From Alphaproteobacteria bacterium 41-28 (lineage in GTDB: Bacteria > Pseudomonadota > Alphaproteobacteria > UBA9655): a DNA stretch of 64,000 bases. Made by a program: the position numbers and the translations under genes. Shown one piece after another: positions 26,271 through 33,785 of this stretch (position 1 is the stretch's first letter; each line of letters opens with the position of its first letter). Location of the stretch: NCBI GenBank assembly GCA_001897795.1, contig MKUL01000017.1:128789-192788 (forward strand), in the 5' to 3' direction. The notes under the pieces were generated by a model that was given only the letters and a program-made list of their open reading frames with translations, was not told the DNA's origin and did not search any database.

Positions 26271-26820
26271 GAGGGCGCATCTTCTTTAAAATACTGCAAA
26301 AAGATTCAAGATCTTCATTTGCGAATGGTGAACGGTTTTCGGCATCCATGCCATTGAGAGTTCTCAGAGTTTTCAACCTCCTTAATTCAGGGTCTTTTTT
26401 TAACCAACGTTTATCGGTATCGCACTTTTGGTTACCTATAAGAATTTTCGTGTTTGTGAAGAGGTTATCATAGGTTAATGAAACTGGCTGTTGCATTGCA
26501 TACTGCACCATATCCGGTGGGGAAATAAGGTATTCAAGAACATAAGGGGTTGCTATGCTGTAGATTTCATCACATCTTTCCCTGAATGCTTTTAATCTTT
26601 CTGAGTTGCCTTTTGTGCGGACATAGGATTTCAATCCCTGATGATCTAAATAACAAAGGGCTTTCACTTCCAATTCCCAAGGCATAACCTTAGGAGTAGA
26701 TAGAGTACAAGAACCTGCTGTTTTTACGGCATCATTTCCATCTTCTTGAACCTGATCTTCCATGGCAAAAGCCTGAGATACGGAAATCATTAGGGAAAAT
26801 ATAAAGAATTTGATTTTCAT
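26215..26820 (-). CDS. Secreted protein, possible F-box-like, probably 3'-truncated
   Basis: This 201-residue protein has a signal peptide (MKIKFFIFSLMISVSQAFA, cut before MEDQ). Residues about 45-80 (VMPWELEVKALCYLDHQGLKSY) fit the hydrophobic pattern of an F-box (P-x-E-L...YLD...L), but weakly. The last about 15 codons (KSYLYVLSCFGI) are the antisense of ABC transporter sequence, so the original C-terminus has been lost at the junction near 26265 and replaced. It may still be expressed as a shortened protein. The F-box assignment is a suggestion only; the secretion signal and the truncation are clear. Confidence 0.6.
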   Translation of the reverse strand: MKIKFFIFSLMISVSQAFAMEDQVQEDGNDAVKTAGSCTLSTPKVMPWELEVKALCYLDHQGLKSYVRTKGNSERLKAFRERCDEIYSIATPYVLEYLISPPDMVQYAMQQPVSLTYDNLFTNTKILIGNQKCDTDKRWLKKDPELRRLKTLRTLNGMDAENRSPFANEDLESFCSILKKMRPPTIWSLKSYLYVLSCFGI

Positions 26821-26940
26821 TATATGGAACCCATTTCTAAATTAATATTAATAAAAACATTTTTATGATTATGAGATTAGGAAGTCAATTACATAATTTA
26901 AATGTCAGGTTACTTGCCACACGTGTTATCTTGGAAAAAT

Positions 26941-27333
26941 CTAATCCTTTCCATCAATATCCCTTTTTACCTTGGGGGACCGAAGAAGAGATTCGATGTG
27001 TTGAGCTTCATCAAAGGTAAGATCTGCTTGAAAGACAAGGCGAGGGGCTATACGAGTTTGGAGCTTATGGGCGACCTCTCTCCTAAAATACCAAGCCCTT
27101 TCCTTGAAAGCTGCGAGGATTTCAGGGACATGAAGCCCCCCAAGAGGCACGACAAAAACCGTAGCATTTTGAAGGTCAGGGCTGACGCGGACTTCTGTTA
27201 CCGTGATCGAGGAGCGGTCTAGAAGTTCATCGCCCGAATGACCGCGAGACAAGACTTCAGCTAAAATGTGGCGAATTTCTTCGCCGACCCGCAGCTGACG
27301 CTGACTCGGTCCTTTTCCTTTGGTTCCAATCAT
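26941..27333 (-). CDS. rbfA: 30S ribosome-binding factor A
   Basis: RbfA binds immature 30S subunits and helps process the 5' end of 16S rRNA, especially in the cold. The KH-like fold is recognisable in RQLRVGEEIRHILAEVLSRG, SITVTEVRVSPDLQNATVFVVPLGG and LQTRIAPRLVFQADLTFDEAQHIESLL. Its ATG shares a base with the infB stop codon, so it is the last gene of rimP-nusA-infB-rbfA. In most alphaproteobacteria truB and rpsO follow; here the operon ends and accessory DNA begins. Confidence 0.95.
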   Translation of the reverse strand: MIGTKGKGPSQRQLRVGEEIRHILAEVLSRGHSGDELLDRSSITVTEVRVSPDLQNATVFVVPLGGLHVPEILAAFKERAWYFRREVAHKLQTRIAPRLVFQADLTFDEAQHIESLLRSPKVKRDIDGKD

Positions 27334-29798
27334 TAATCCAGTGTCCGGGTGATTTCTTCGATCTCAAAGCATTCGATGGTGTCGCCCTCTTTGATATCAT
27401 TATAGTTTTCAAAGGCCATACCGCACTCATATCCTTCGCGAACTTCTTTGACTTCGTCTTTAAAGCGCTTCAGGGTTTTGAGGGTTCCTTCATGAATGAC
27501 AATATTATCCCGTAAGAGACGGACTTTAGCGCCCCGCTTAACGATTCCTTCAGTGACCATACACCCTGCAATTTTACCAACTTTTGAGATACTAAAGACA
27601 TTACGGATAGTCGCAGCTCCTAAGTATTTTTCGCGTAACGTCGGGGCCAAAAGACCTCCAAGGGCGGCTTTCATATCATCAACCACATCATAAATGATAG
27701 AATAATAGCGAATTTCAATACCATCGCGTCGAGCAGCTTCTCGCGCTTGTGGATTGGCTCGTACATTAAAACCAATGATGATGGCGTGTGAAGCTTTTGC
27801 AAGCGTAACATCGCTTTCCGTAATTTCCCCAACAGCTGAGTGAAGGATATTAACTTTCACCTCATCAGTGGAAAGCTTAGTCAAACTGCCACTGATGGCT
27901 TCCATAGAACCTTGAACGTCGGACTTGATAATGACAGGAAGTTCTTTGATCTCACCAGCAGCGATTTGTGTGAACATTTGTTCCATGGTTCCTCGGGCTG
28001 AAAGGGCAGACTTTGCTTCCCTTGCCTGTCGTTGCCGAAACTCAGAAACCTCTCGTGCGCGGTTTTCATTGTCGACCACAACAAAATCATCTCCAGCCAT
28101 AGGAGCACCGTTAAAGCCCAAGATTTCTACAGGAACGGAAGGACCTGCTTCATCAATCTGATTTCCTCGATCATCAAGCAGAGCTCGCACGCGGCCATGT
28201 TCAGCTCCTGCCACAAAAAGATCGCCTACCTTAAGGGTACCTTTCTGGACGAGAACGGTTGCAACGACGCCGCGGCCACGCTCAAGTTTTGATTCAACAA
28301 CCACACCTTCGGCAGGGCGATTGGGAGTGGCTTTGAGGTCTAAAATTTCGGCTTGAAGAAGAATGGTTTCTTCCAGTTTATCCAAGTTAAGTCCTTGTTT
28401 TGCAGAGACTTCTACGTCCAAGATGTCACCGCCAACTTTCTCAAGGAAAATTTCATGCTGCATCAGCATGTTGCGCACTCGCTCAGGGTCCGCTTCAGGC
28501 TTATCGATTTTATTAATCGCAATAATAATGGGCACGTTAGCGGCTTTGGCGTGGCGAATGGCTTCGATCGTTTGGTCTTTCACGCCATCATCGGCCGCAA
28601 CCACAAGAACAACGATATCAGTGACGTTCGCTCCTCGGGCTCGCATCTCTGTAAAGGCAGCATGACCCGGAGTATCAATAAAAGTAATTTTATCGCCAGA
28701 ATTTAAGATGACTTGATAGGCTCCAATATGTTGGGTAATTCCACCCGCTTCCCCAGCGACGACATCTGTTTTGCGTAAGGCGTCCAAAAGAGAGGTTTTC
28801 CCGTGATCTACGTGACCCATAATCGTAACAACAGGCGGACGCGGTTTCATTTGGGAGAGATCTTCATCTTTGATATGAAGACCTATTTCAATATCCGATT
28901 CGGAAACGCGCTTAACTTGATGGCCAAATTCAGTAGCAATAAGCTCTGCGGTATCGGCATCAATGGATTGAGTGATGGTTGCCATCACACCCATATTCAT
29001 CAGAACCTTAATAACGTCTGAACTTCTCTCGGCAAGGCGGCTAGCAAGTTCTTGGACAGTAATGACTTCTGGAATAATAACTTCGCGAATGACCTTTTGC
29101 TGAGGTTTTTCCAGTCCTGCCAGTTTACGTTTTTCACGTAGTCTTTTCATGGCAGCAAGACTGCGCCCTGGCTTTTCCTCATCACCCCTTAACGCCTGAA
29201 CAATGGTGAGTTTGCCGCTGCGGCGTCTGGGTTCTGTCCTTTTAACAACAGGAGCTTTAACTTTTGGCTCTCCTTTGCCGCGTCGGGTCAGTTCTTCCTC
29301 CTCATCAGCATAAGAAGAGAAAACAGTTTTCTTTCTATGAGTGCTTTCCGCTGGAGGGATAATATCCATCTCATTTAAGAGGGGAGGCGAGGGGGACTCT
29401 GAAATGGTTCCTTCTTCGGCGTGAGAAGGTTCCGTTTTTTGATCTTCTTCTTCTTTGAGGAGATTTTGTTCCTCAAGGGCTTCCTGACGGGTCCTTTCGG
29501 ATTCTGCAACTTGAGTCTTCATGGCTCCATGAAGGGCCTTCAAACGTTCTTCAACCTGTTGAGGTGTAAGACCAGTGCTGCCAAGAGGTTTTCCTTCCGC
29601 TGAGAGCCTTCCCTCTGGCTTTTGCTGTCCTGGGAGAACAACACGTTTTTTCTTGACCTCAACCGTGACGGTTTTTGAACGGCCATGGGTGAAGCTTTGA
29701 CGCACATGTGCTCCTTCGCCACCTTTTTTCAAGGTGAGCGTTTTTGCAGAAAGCGTCAGTGGCTTTTTATCTGTTGTTTTCCCGTCCGTATTCGTCAT
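27333..29798 (-). CDS. infB: Translation initiation factor IF-2
   Basis: IF-2 is the GTPase that brings fMet-tRNA to the 30S subunit. The N-terminus is a long charged, low-complexity region, followed by the IF2-N domain ([23 protein letters not shown]) and the G domain with [15 protein letters not shown] (G1), [15 protein letters not shown] (G3) and NKIDKP (G4). The C-terminal domains ([26 protein letters not shown]) complete a normal protein of about 820 residues. A TTG at 29804 is in frame immediately after the nusA stop; the ATG at 29798 is preferred. No ylxR gene lies between nusA and infB, which is unusual for the class. Confidence 0.97.
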   Translation of the reverse strand: MTNTDGKTTDKKPLTLSAKTLTLKKGGEGAHVRQSFTHGRSKTVTVEVKKKRVVLPGQQKPEGRLSAEGKPLGSTGLTPQQVEERLKALHGAMKTQVAESERTRQEALEEQNLLKEEEDQKTEPSHAEEGTISESPSPPLLNEMDIIPPAESTHRKKTVFSSYADEEEELTRRGKGEPKVKAPVVKRTEPRRRSGKLTIVQALRGDEEKPGRSLAAMKRLREKRKLAGLEKPQQKVIREVIIPEVITVQELASRLAERSSDVIKVLMNMGVMATITQSIDADTAELIATEFGHQVKRVSESDIEIGLHIKDEDLSQMKPRPPVVTIMGHVDHGKTSLLDALRKTDVVAGEAGGITQHIGAYQVILNSGDKITFIDTPGHAAFTEMRARGANVTDIVVLVVAADDGVKDQTIEAIRHAKAANVPIIIAINKIDKPEADPERVRNMLMQHEIFLEKVGGDILDVEVSAKQGLNLDKLEETILLQAEILDLKATPNRPAEGVVVESKLERGRGVVATVLVQKGTLKVGDLFVAGAEHGRVRALLDDRGNQIDEAGPSVPVEILGFNGAPMAGDDFVVVDNENRAREVSEFRQRQAREAKSALSARGTMEQMFTQIAAGEIKELPVIIKSDVQGSMEAISGSLTKLSTDEVKVNILHSAVGEITESDVTLAKASHAIIIGFNVRANPQAREAARRDGIEIRYYSIIYDVVDDMKAALGGLLAPTLREKYLGAATIRNVFSISKVGKIAGCMVTEGIVKRGAKVRLLRDNIVIHEGTLKTLKRFKDEVKEVREGYECGMAFENYNDIKEGDTIECFEIEEITRTLD

Positions 29799-29804
29799 GA
29801 GCAA

Positions 29805-31334
29805 CTAACTTTCAGTTGATGGAACCTCAGCCTCGAACCAATGGGCACGGGCTGCCATAATAATTTCTTGAGCCTTTTCCTCGGTGAGACGTCCTGGCGG
29901 TAAAAGCTCAAGAAGTTCGTCTACTGCTAAATCACCAAGATCATCGAGTTTCTTAATCCCTTTTTCAGCGAGGGTGACAAGAATATCAAGATCAAGGCCT
30001 TCCAAGGAGCTTAAATCTTTAGCTACTTTGAGCTCCTTTATGCGTTTTGTCAAATGACGTTCTTGAGCTTCAAGGTACGTTTTAGCGCGATTTTGTAACT
30101 CTGTTGCTAAATCATTATCAAACCCTTCAATAGAGGCGAGCTCGCTGATATCGATGTAAGCAACTTCTTCAATTTTTGTAAAACCTTCTCCGATGAGGAG
30201 ATGAGTGATCATCTCATCCACGTCTAACGCTTCAACAAAAAGGTCAGAGCGCATTTTCACTTCTTCAGCGCGTCGATCCGACTCTTGGGCTTCAGTTAAA
30301 ATATCTATTTTCCATCCCGTGAGGATTGAAGCTAAACGTACGTTTTGACCACGTCGGCCAATGGCGAGACTGAGTTGATCATCAGGAACAACCACATCAA
30401 TGCGTTGACTTTCTTCATCGACAACAACTTTTACAACTTCAGCAGGAGCTAAAGCATTAACGACAAAGGTCGCAGGGTTGCCTGACCAAGGAATGATGTC
30501 AATTTTCTCTCCTTGGAGCTCAGCAACCACGGCTTGAACGCGGCTCCCTCGCATACCTACACAAGATCCAACAGGATCAATGGAAGGATCTGAAGTCGTT
30601 ACAGCAATCTTTGCTCGACTTCCAGGGTCACGGGCAACGGATTTAATTTCAATAATGCCATCATAAATTTCTGGTACTTCTTGCATGAAAAGTTTGGCCA
30701 TGAATTCGGGGCGGGTTCGAGAAATAAAAATTTGAGCTCCGCGGGGTTCTTCTCTGACATCGAAGATATAGGCGCGTACACGATCGCCAACGCGGAGATT
30801 TTCACGGGGAATCATCTCATCTCGACGTAAAAGAGCCTCTGCTCGTCCTAATTCAATAAAAATATTTCCAAATTCGATGCGCTTAACAATGCCACTCACG
30901 ATATCGCCAACGCGGTCTTTATATTCTTCAAACTGGCGAAGACGTTCGGCATCTCGCACCTTTTGAAAGATGACTTGTTTTGCCGTTTGTGCTGCGACGC
31001 GTCCAAAATCAATAGGCGGGAGGACTTCTGTTAAAACGTCTCCTATTTTTAAATTTGGATCAATGGCCTGGGCTTCAGCAAGAGTCATTTGCGCTGAAGG
31101 GATTTCAACTTCCTCTACAACCTCTCGGCAACGCACGAGTGAAATTTCCCCAGTTTTACGATCGATTTTAGCACGAATATCATGCTCGTAGCCATATTTG
31201 GCCCGGCCAGCCTTTTGGATGGCTTGTTCCATGGCTTCTAAAACTTGGTCCTTTTCAATTGACTTTTCACGGGCTACGGTTTCAGCAACCAATAAAAGTT
31301 CACGATTTCCAGGGCCTGTATGTATTTCCGTCAT
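29805..31334 (-). CDS. nusA: Transcription termination/antitermination factor NusA
   Basis: NusA modulates pausing, termination and antitermination by RNA polymerase. The domains are in the usual order: an N-terminal polymerase-binding domain, an S1 domain (about residues 135-200, GDIVSGIVKRIEFGNIFIELG), two KH domains (CVGMRGSRVQAVVAELQGEKIDI; LAIGRRGQNVRLASILTGW), and a C-terminal region with two helix-hairpin-helix-like acidic repeats (SIEGFDNDLATELQNRAKTYL; DLDILVTLAEKGIKKLDDLGDLA). It is 509 residues long. It follows rimP by eight bases and directly abuts infB. Confidence 0.97.
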   Translation of the reverse strand: MTEIHTGPGNRELLLVAETVAREKSIEKDQVLEAMEQAIQKAGRAKYGYEHDIRAKIDRKTGEISLVRCREVVEEVEIPSAQMTLAEAQAIDPNLKIGDVLTEVLPPIDFGRVAAQTAKQVIFQKVRDAERLRQFEEYKDRVGDIVSGIVKRIEFGNIFIELGRAEALLRRDEMIPRENLRVGDRVRAYIFDVREEPRGAQIFISRTRPEFMAKLFMQEVPEIYDGIIEIKSVARDPGSRAKIAVTTSDPSIDPVGSCVGMRGSRVQAVVAELQGEKIDIIPWSGNPATFVVNALAPAEVVKVVVDEESQRIDVVVPDDQLSLAIGRRGQNVRLASILTGWKIDILTEAQESDRRAEEVKMRSDLFVEALDVDEMITHLLIGEGFTKIEEVAYIDISELASIEGFDNDLATELQNRAKTYLEAQERHLTKRIKELKVAKDLSSLEGLDLDILVTLAEKGIKKLDDLGDLAVDELLELLPPGRLTEEKAQEIIMAARAHWFEAEVPSTES

Positions 31335-31342
31335 CTATTTCC

Positions 31343-31822
31343 TCAACTTGAGCTGGACATTTCATAATTAGGAATGAGCTTAGCCTTTTGTATGTCAGAA
31401 TAGGCAAACTCTGCAACTTCCTTTTGGGGATCAAGTTCAATTTTTACGAGATCACCCTCTATCCCCAATAAATGGCCTTGGAATCGGCGACTTCCATTAT
31501 AGGGAGCCTTTAGTTCAACTTTAACCATTGAACCAGCAAATCGCTTAAAATCACTCTTTGTAATAAGTGGCCTGTCCAAACCGGGGGAGCTTACTTCTAA
31601 TACATAGGACTCATGAATGGGATCGTCTACATCTAACAAGACGGAAACTGTTCTGCTGACGTTTGCACAATCATCAACAGTAATATTTACCCCATCCTCA
31701 CGCTCAATCATAATCTGAAGCGTTTTTCGTTTCGAACCTTGCAGTTGCACACGAACGACCCTAAACCCCCTATCCAGAAGAGCAGGTGTAATGATGTCAT
31801 CAATGTGCTGTTCTAAACTCAT
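31343..31822 (-). CDS. rimP: Ribosome maturation factor RimP
   Basis: RimP acts in late 30S maturation. The family is recognised from GFRVVRVQLQGSKRKTLQIMIERED, the DDCANVSRTVSVLLDVDDPI block and SYVLEVSSPGLDRPLI, with a C-terminal Sm-like domain (FQGHLLGIEGDLVKIELD). The product is 159 residues. It is the first gene of the rimP-nusA-infB-rbfA unit, and a terminator-like hairpin sits just upstream in its leader, so the unit is probably controlled by attenuation. Confidence 0.95.
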   Translation of the reverse strand: MSLEQHIDDIITPALLDRGFRVVRVQLQGSKRKTLQIMIEREDGVNITVDDCANVSRTVSVLLDVDDPIHESYVLEVSSPGLDRPLITKSDFKRFAGSMVKVELKAPYNGSRRFQGHLLGIEGDLVKIELDPQKEVAEFAYSDIQKAKLIPNYEMSSSS

Positions 31823-31837
31823 CGTCTTTCTTGACTC

Positions 31838-31864
31838 AATAAAAAAGTGGGCCGCAACCCACTC
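31838..31864 (-). terminator. Terminator-like hairpin in the rimP-nusA-infB leader
   Basis: Read on the minus strand, AGTGGG and CCCACT pair around a TTGCGG loop and are followed by six Ts, the layout of an intrinsic terminator. It stands only 15-20 bases before the rimP start codon. No gene lies immediately upstream on this strand for it to end, so a leader attenuator for the operon is the simplest reading. A conserved attenuator ahead of rimP is known from other bacteria (Rfam rimP leader). Confidence 0.75.
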
Positions 31865-31951
31865 CTGTTAACATATTAGCAATTTCATCCGTATATTAAC
31901 TATTTTTTCAAGGGATGCAAGCTCAATTTAATTTTCGTCCCCCCACGCACG

Positions 31952-32099
31952 GTGTCATTCTTGGTAAGAAATGCTTAGTTTTCCTATGGAAAACTTTAGC
32001 ATTTCTTGACCGAGGATCTTACCCGCCAAGAGATCCTCGGCCAAGAAAAGGTAAGCTCTTGCCTTCGCAAGAGCAACCTTTTCTTGCCAAGGATGACAC
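31952..32099. repeat. Cloverleaf palindromic repeat, type I copy D
   Basis: The core runs from GTGTCATTCTTGGTAAGAAA to CTTGCCAAGGATGACAC, with the AAATGCT arm first and an AAGAAAAGGTAAGCTCTTGCC arm second. On the right, GGGTGAGTAGTTAC at 32104-32117 is the family's outer terminus; on the left no matching end is left. It lies in the divergent gap between rimP and the Tim44-like gene. Confidence 0.9.
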
Positions 32100-32241
32100 G
32101 GATGGGTGAGTAGTTACTTTATTTGAGTCTTCCAGGAGGAAAGCTATGTTTTTTTCCACTCCCACAGCTCTTCGTCATGACACACCCCATGACAAAAGAA
32201 AGAAACCCCTGTATAACGATAGGAATGAAAGGATTAAATTC

Positions 32242-32859
32242 ATGGCTTTTTTAGATCTTGTACTCCTCGCAGCCATTGCGGCTTTCTTAGGATATCGATT
32301 GTGGGTTGTGCTTGGAACCCACGAGAAGGATAGACCCATCCGCAAAAGGCAATCCGAGGAAGATGATGTGGTTATACCCGCCAGAAAGCGCGCAGCCCCT
32401 TCTGAAGTTCAAGCTGAGGTTCCTCAAGAAGAAGTAAAACCAGATGCAATGGATGATGATCGATTTTTGCAAGGAGCAGGTGTTGCCTTTCGCAAAATCC
32501 TTGAGGCCTATGCGACAGGGAATACGTCGACTCTCCATAAACTTTTAGAAGGCCCGCTTCTTGAGACATTTGATGATGCGATTGCGAAACGGAACAAGTC
32601 GAAGAAAACCCTTGAGGTTGATATGTCTCGAATTGTTACGTCTGAAATCATCGACAAACGAGAAGAAAAAGGCCAGGCTTATTATACGGTAAGATTCGTT
32701 TCAGAACAATGCCTTGTTACTCGAAATGCTAAAGGAAAGGTTATTGAAGGAGATCCGGATCGGTATTCAGAAGTCACAGATATTTGGACTTTTTCTCGCT
32801 CCCTTGCAAGTTCTGATCCCAACTGGAAGCTTGTGGCAACTCAAGTCCCTGAAGCTTGA
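32242..32859 (+). CDS. Tim44-like (TimA) domain protein
   Basis: This protein of about 205 residues has an N-terminal membrane helix (FLDLVLLAAIAAFLGYRLWVVLG), a charged linker, and a C-terminal Tim44-like domain (FLQGAGVAFRKILEAYATGNTSTLHKLLEGPLLETFDDAI, TYSEVTDIWTFSR-like end). Alphaproteobacteria carry such TimA homologues of the mitochondrial import component, where they are membrane-anchored and thought to act in envelope or protein-complex assembly. The start at 32242 is chosen for AAAGGA nine bases upstream and because the family starts right at the membrane helix; the frame extends upstream to 32146 without a ribosome site. The gene stands alone after repeat copy D. Confidence 0.88.
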   Translation: MAFLDLVLLAAIAAFLGYRLWVVLGTHEKDRPIRKRQSEEDDVVIPARKRAAPSEVQAEVPQEEVKPDAMDDDRFLQGAGVAFRKILEAYATGNTSTLHKLLEGPLLETFDDAIAKRNKSKKTLEVDMSRIVTSEIIDKREEKGQAYYTVRFVSEQCLVTRNAKGKVIEGDPDRYSEVTDIWTFSRSLASSDPNWKLVATQVPEA

Positions 32860-32966
32860 GTCTCAGCACCATAGTTTTTCAAGATCCCCTCGGCGTCATT
32901 CCCGTCCTCGCGAAGGCGCACAAGTGTCCGGGGAAAATACGAAATGCAAAAAAAGTGTCCTTAAGT

Positions 32967-33064
32967 TCTGGATTGCTTCGGAGCAAAGCTCCTCGCAAAG
33001 ACGAACTGGTGGCACATTCGTTGCTAATCCCCAACCGTCTTTGCGAGCGGAGCGAAGCAATCCA
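32967..33064. repeat. GATTGCTTCG palindromic repeat inside the IS remnant
   Basis: TCTGGATTGCTTCGGAGCAA starts the copy and GCGAAGCAATCCAAA closes it, with CTCGCAAAGACG and CGTCTTTGCGAG as inner arms. It is complete and in the same form as the copies in the nuo operon. It lies within the IS4-like remnant, so it entered after or during decay of that element. Confidence 0.88.
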
Positions 33065-33150
33065 AACTTTTTTGAGAGAGTTTAAGAAATTCAACTTTTT
33101 AAGTTTATAATCAGCCTATCTTTCTCTAAGAGAAGGAATACTTAATCTTT

Positions 33151-33408
33151 TCAATAGCACTCCACACTTTCCCCGGACACTAGTGCGCGAAGGCTTGTTA
33201 CTCCTGCCAATTGACCCGTAATCATTGCAACCAAGTGATCCCAGGACTTAAACGTTTTCGTGTAATGATCACCTTGGTGGCTATCTATAATTTTTTTTAT
33301 CGTTTCTCTCGGAAGTAACTTTAAAATTTCACTTAACATGCTATTGTTATACATAAGAGCTGCTCCTGCTAAAGTTAAGTCTACAGCTCGTATTTTAGCA
33401 AAAAACAT
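33151..33408 (-). pseudogene. IS4-family transposase fragment (DUF4372 N-terminus)
   Basis: The 85-codon frame encodes the N-terminal DUF4372 domain of IS4-family transposases (LSEILKLLPRETIKKIIDSH, YTKTFKSWDHLVAMITGQLAG, TSLRAL). Right after LRAL the frame enters a copy of the element's own end sequence (GTGTCCGGGGAAA) and stops. The catalytic DDE domain is absent, so it is inactive. Confidence 0.85.
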
Positions 33409-33540
33409 TGAGCAGCTCTACTCTTTCAATGGTTCTTTTATATTTTCCCCGGACACCAGTGCGCTTTCGCGGGAATGACGAATGGGGATTTCAAAATAAG
33501 AGGGATATTTAGGAATTGCATTTGTACAGTTCATAAAAAA

Positions 33541-33593
33541 GGACGGAGAACGAAAGAGATACGGCAAACATCTAACTTATCAGTTCTCCGTCC
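33541..33593. terminator. Long-loop hairpin, possibly a two-way terminator
   Basis: GGACGGAGAAC (33541-33551) pairs perfectly with GTTCTCCGTCC (33583-33593). The stem is preceded by A-run AAAAAA and followed by TTATTTTT, which suits a terminator in either direction, but the 31-base loop is longer than usual. It lies between the IS remnant and the Nudix-2H gene. Confidence 0.5.
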
Positions 33594-33724
33594 TTATTTT
33601 TAGAATACCTCAAAATGAAATAAAACGCAAGTAAAAAATAAATTTATTTTCTCTATCCCAATGTGATTATGCTTCTTTTTTAATTGAATTATTCTTTATC
33701 TATACCATTTTTTCAACTTTCTTC

Positions 33725-33752
33725 TTGAAAAATAAAAATTTATGCTTATATG
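33725..33752 (+). promoter_or_regulatory. Possible promoter of the Nudix-2H gene
   Basis: TTGAAA (33725-33730) and TATATG (33747-33752) are 16 bases apart and lie 34 bases before the preferred start codon at 33786. If used, transcription would begin after the in-frame ATG at 33750, which supports the later start. Both hexamers are imperfect. Confidence 0.35.
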
Positions 33753-33785
33753 TGTGTTGTAGTATTTTTTTTGGGGTGTTTATTT

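Larger units (their letters stand above)
32894..33479. mobile_element. Degraded IS4-family element with its inverted ends
   Basis: GCGCACAAGTGTCCGGGGAAA (near 32917-32938) and its inverse TTTCCCCGGACACCAGTGCGC (near 33446-33466) face each other and look like the terminal inverted repeats, with fragments of a GTCATTCCCG host repeat outside both. Between them are a transposase N-terminal fragment on the minus strand (33151-33408), a complete GATTGC repeat, and a third copy of the GTGTCCGGGGAAA end at 33167-33180. Most of the transposase is missing. Confidence 0.65.

Noticed and set aside
31915..32109. 64-codon frame on the plus strand
   Set aside because: Lies inside cloverleaf copy D and has no ribosome site.
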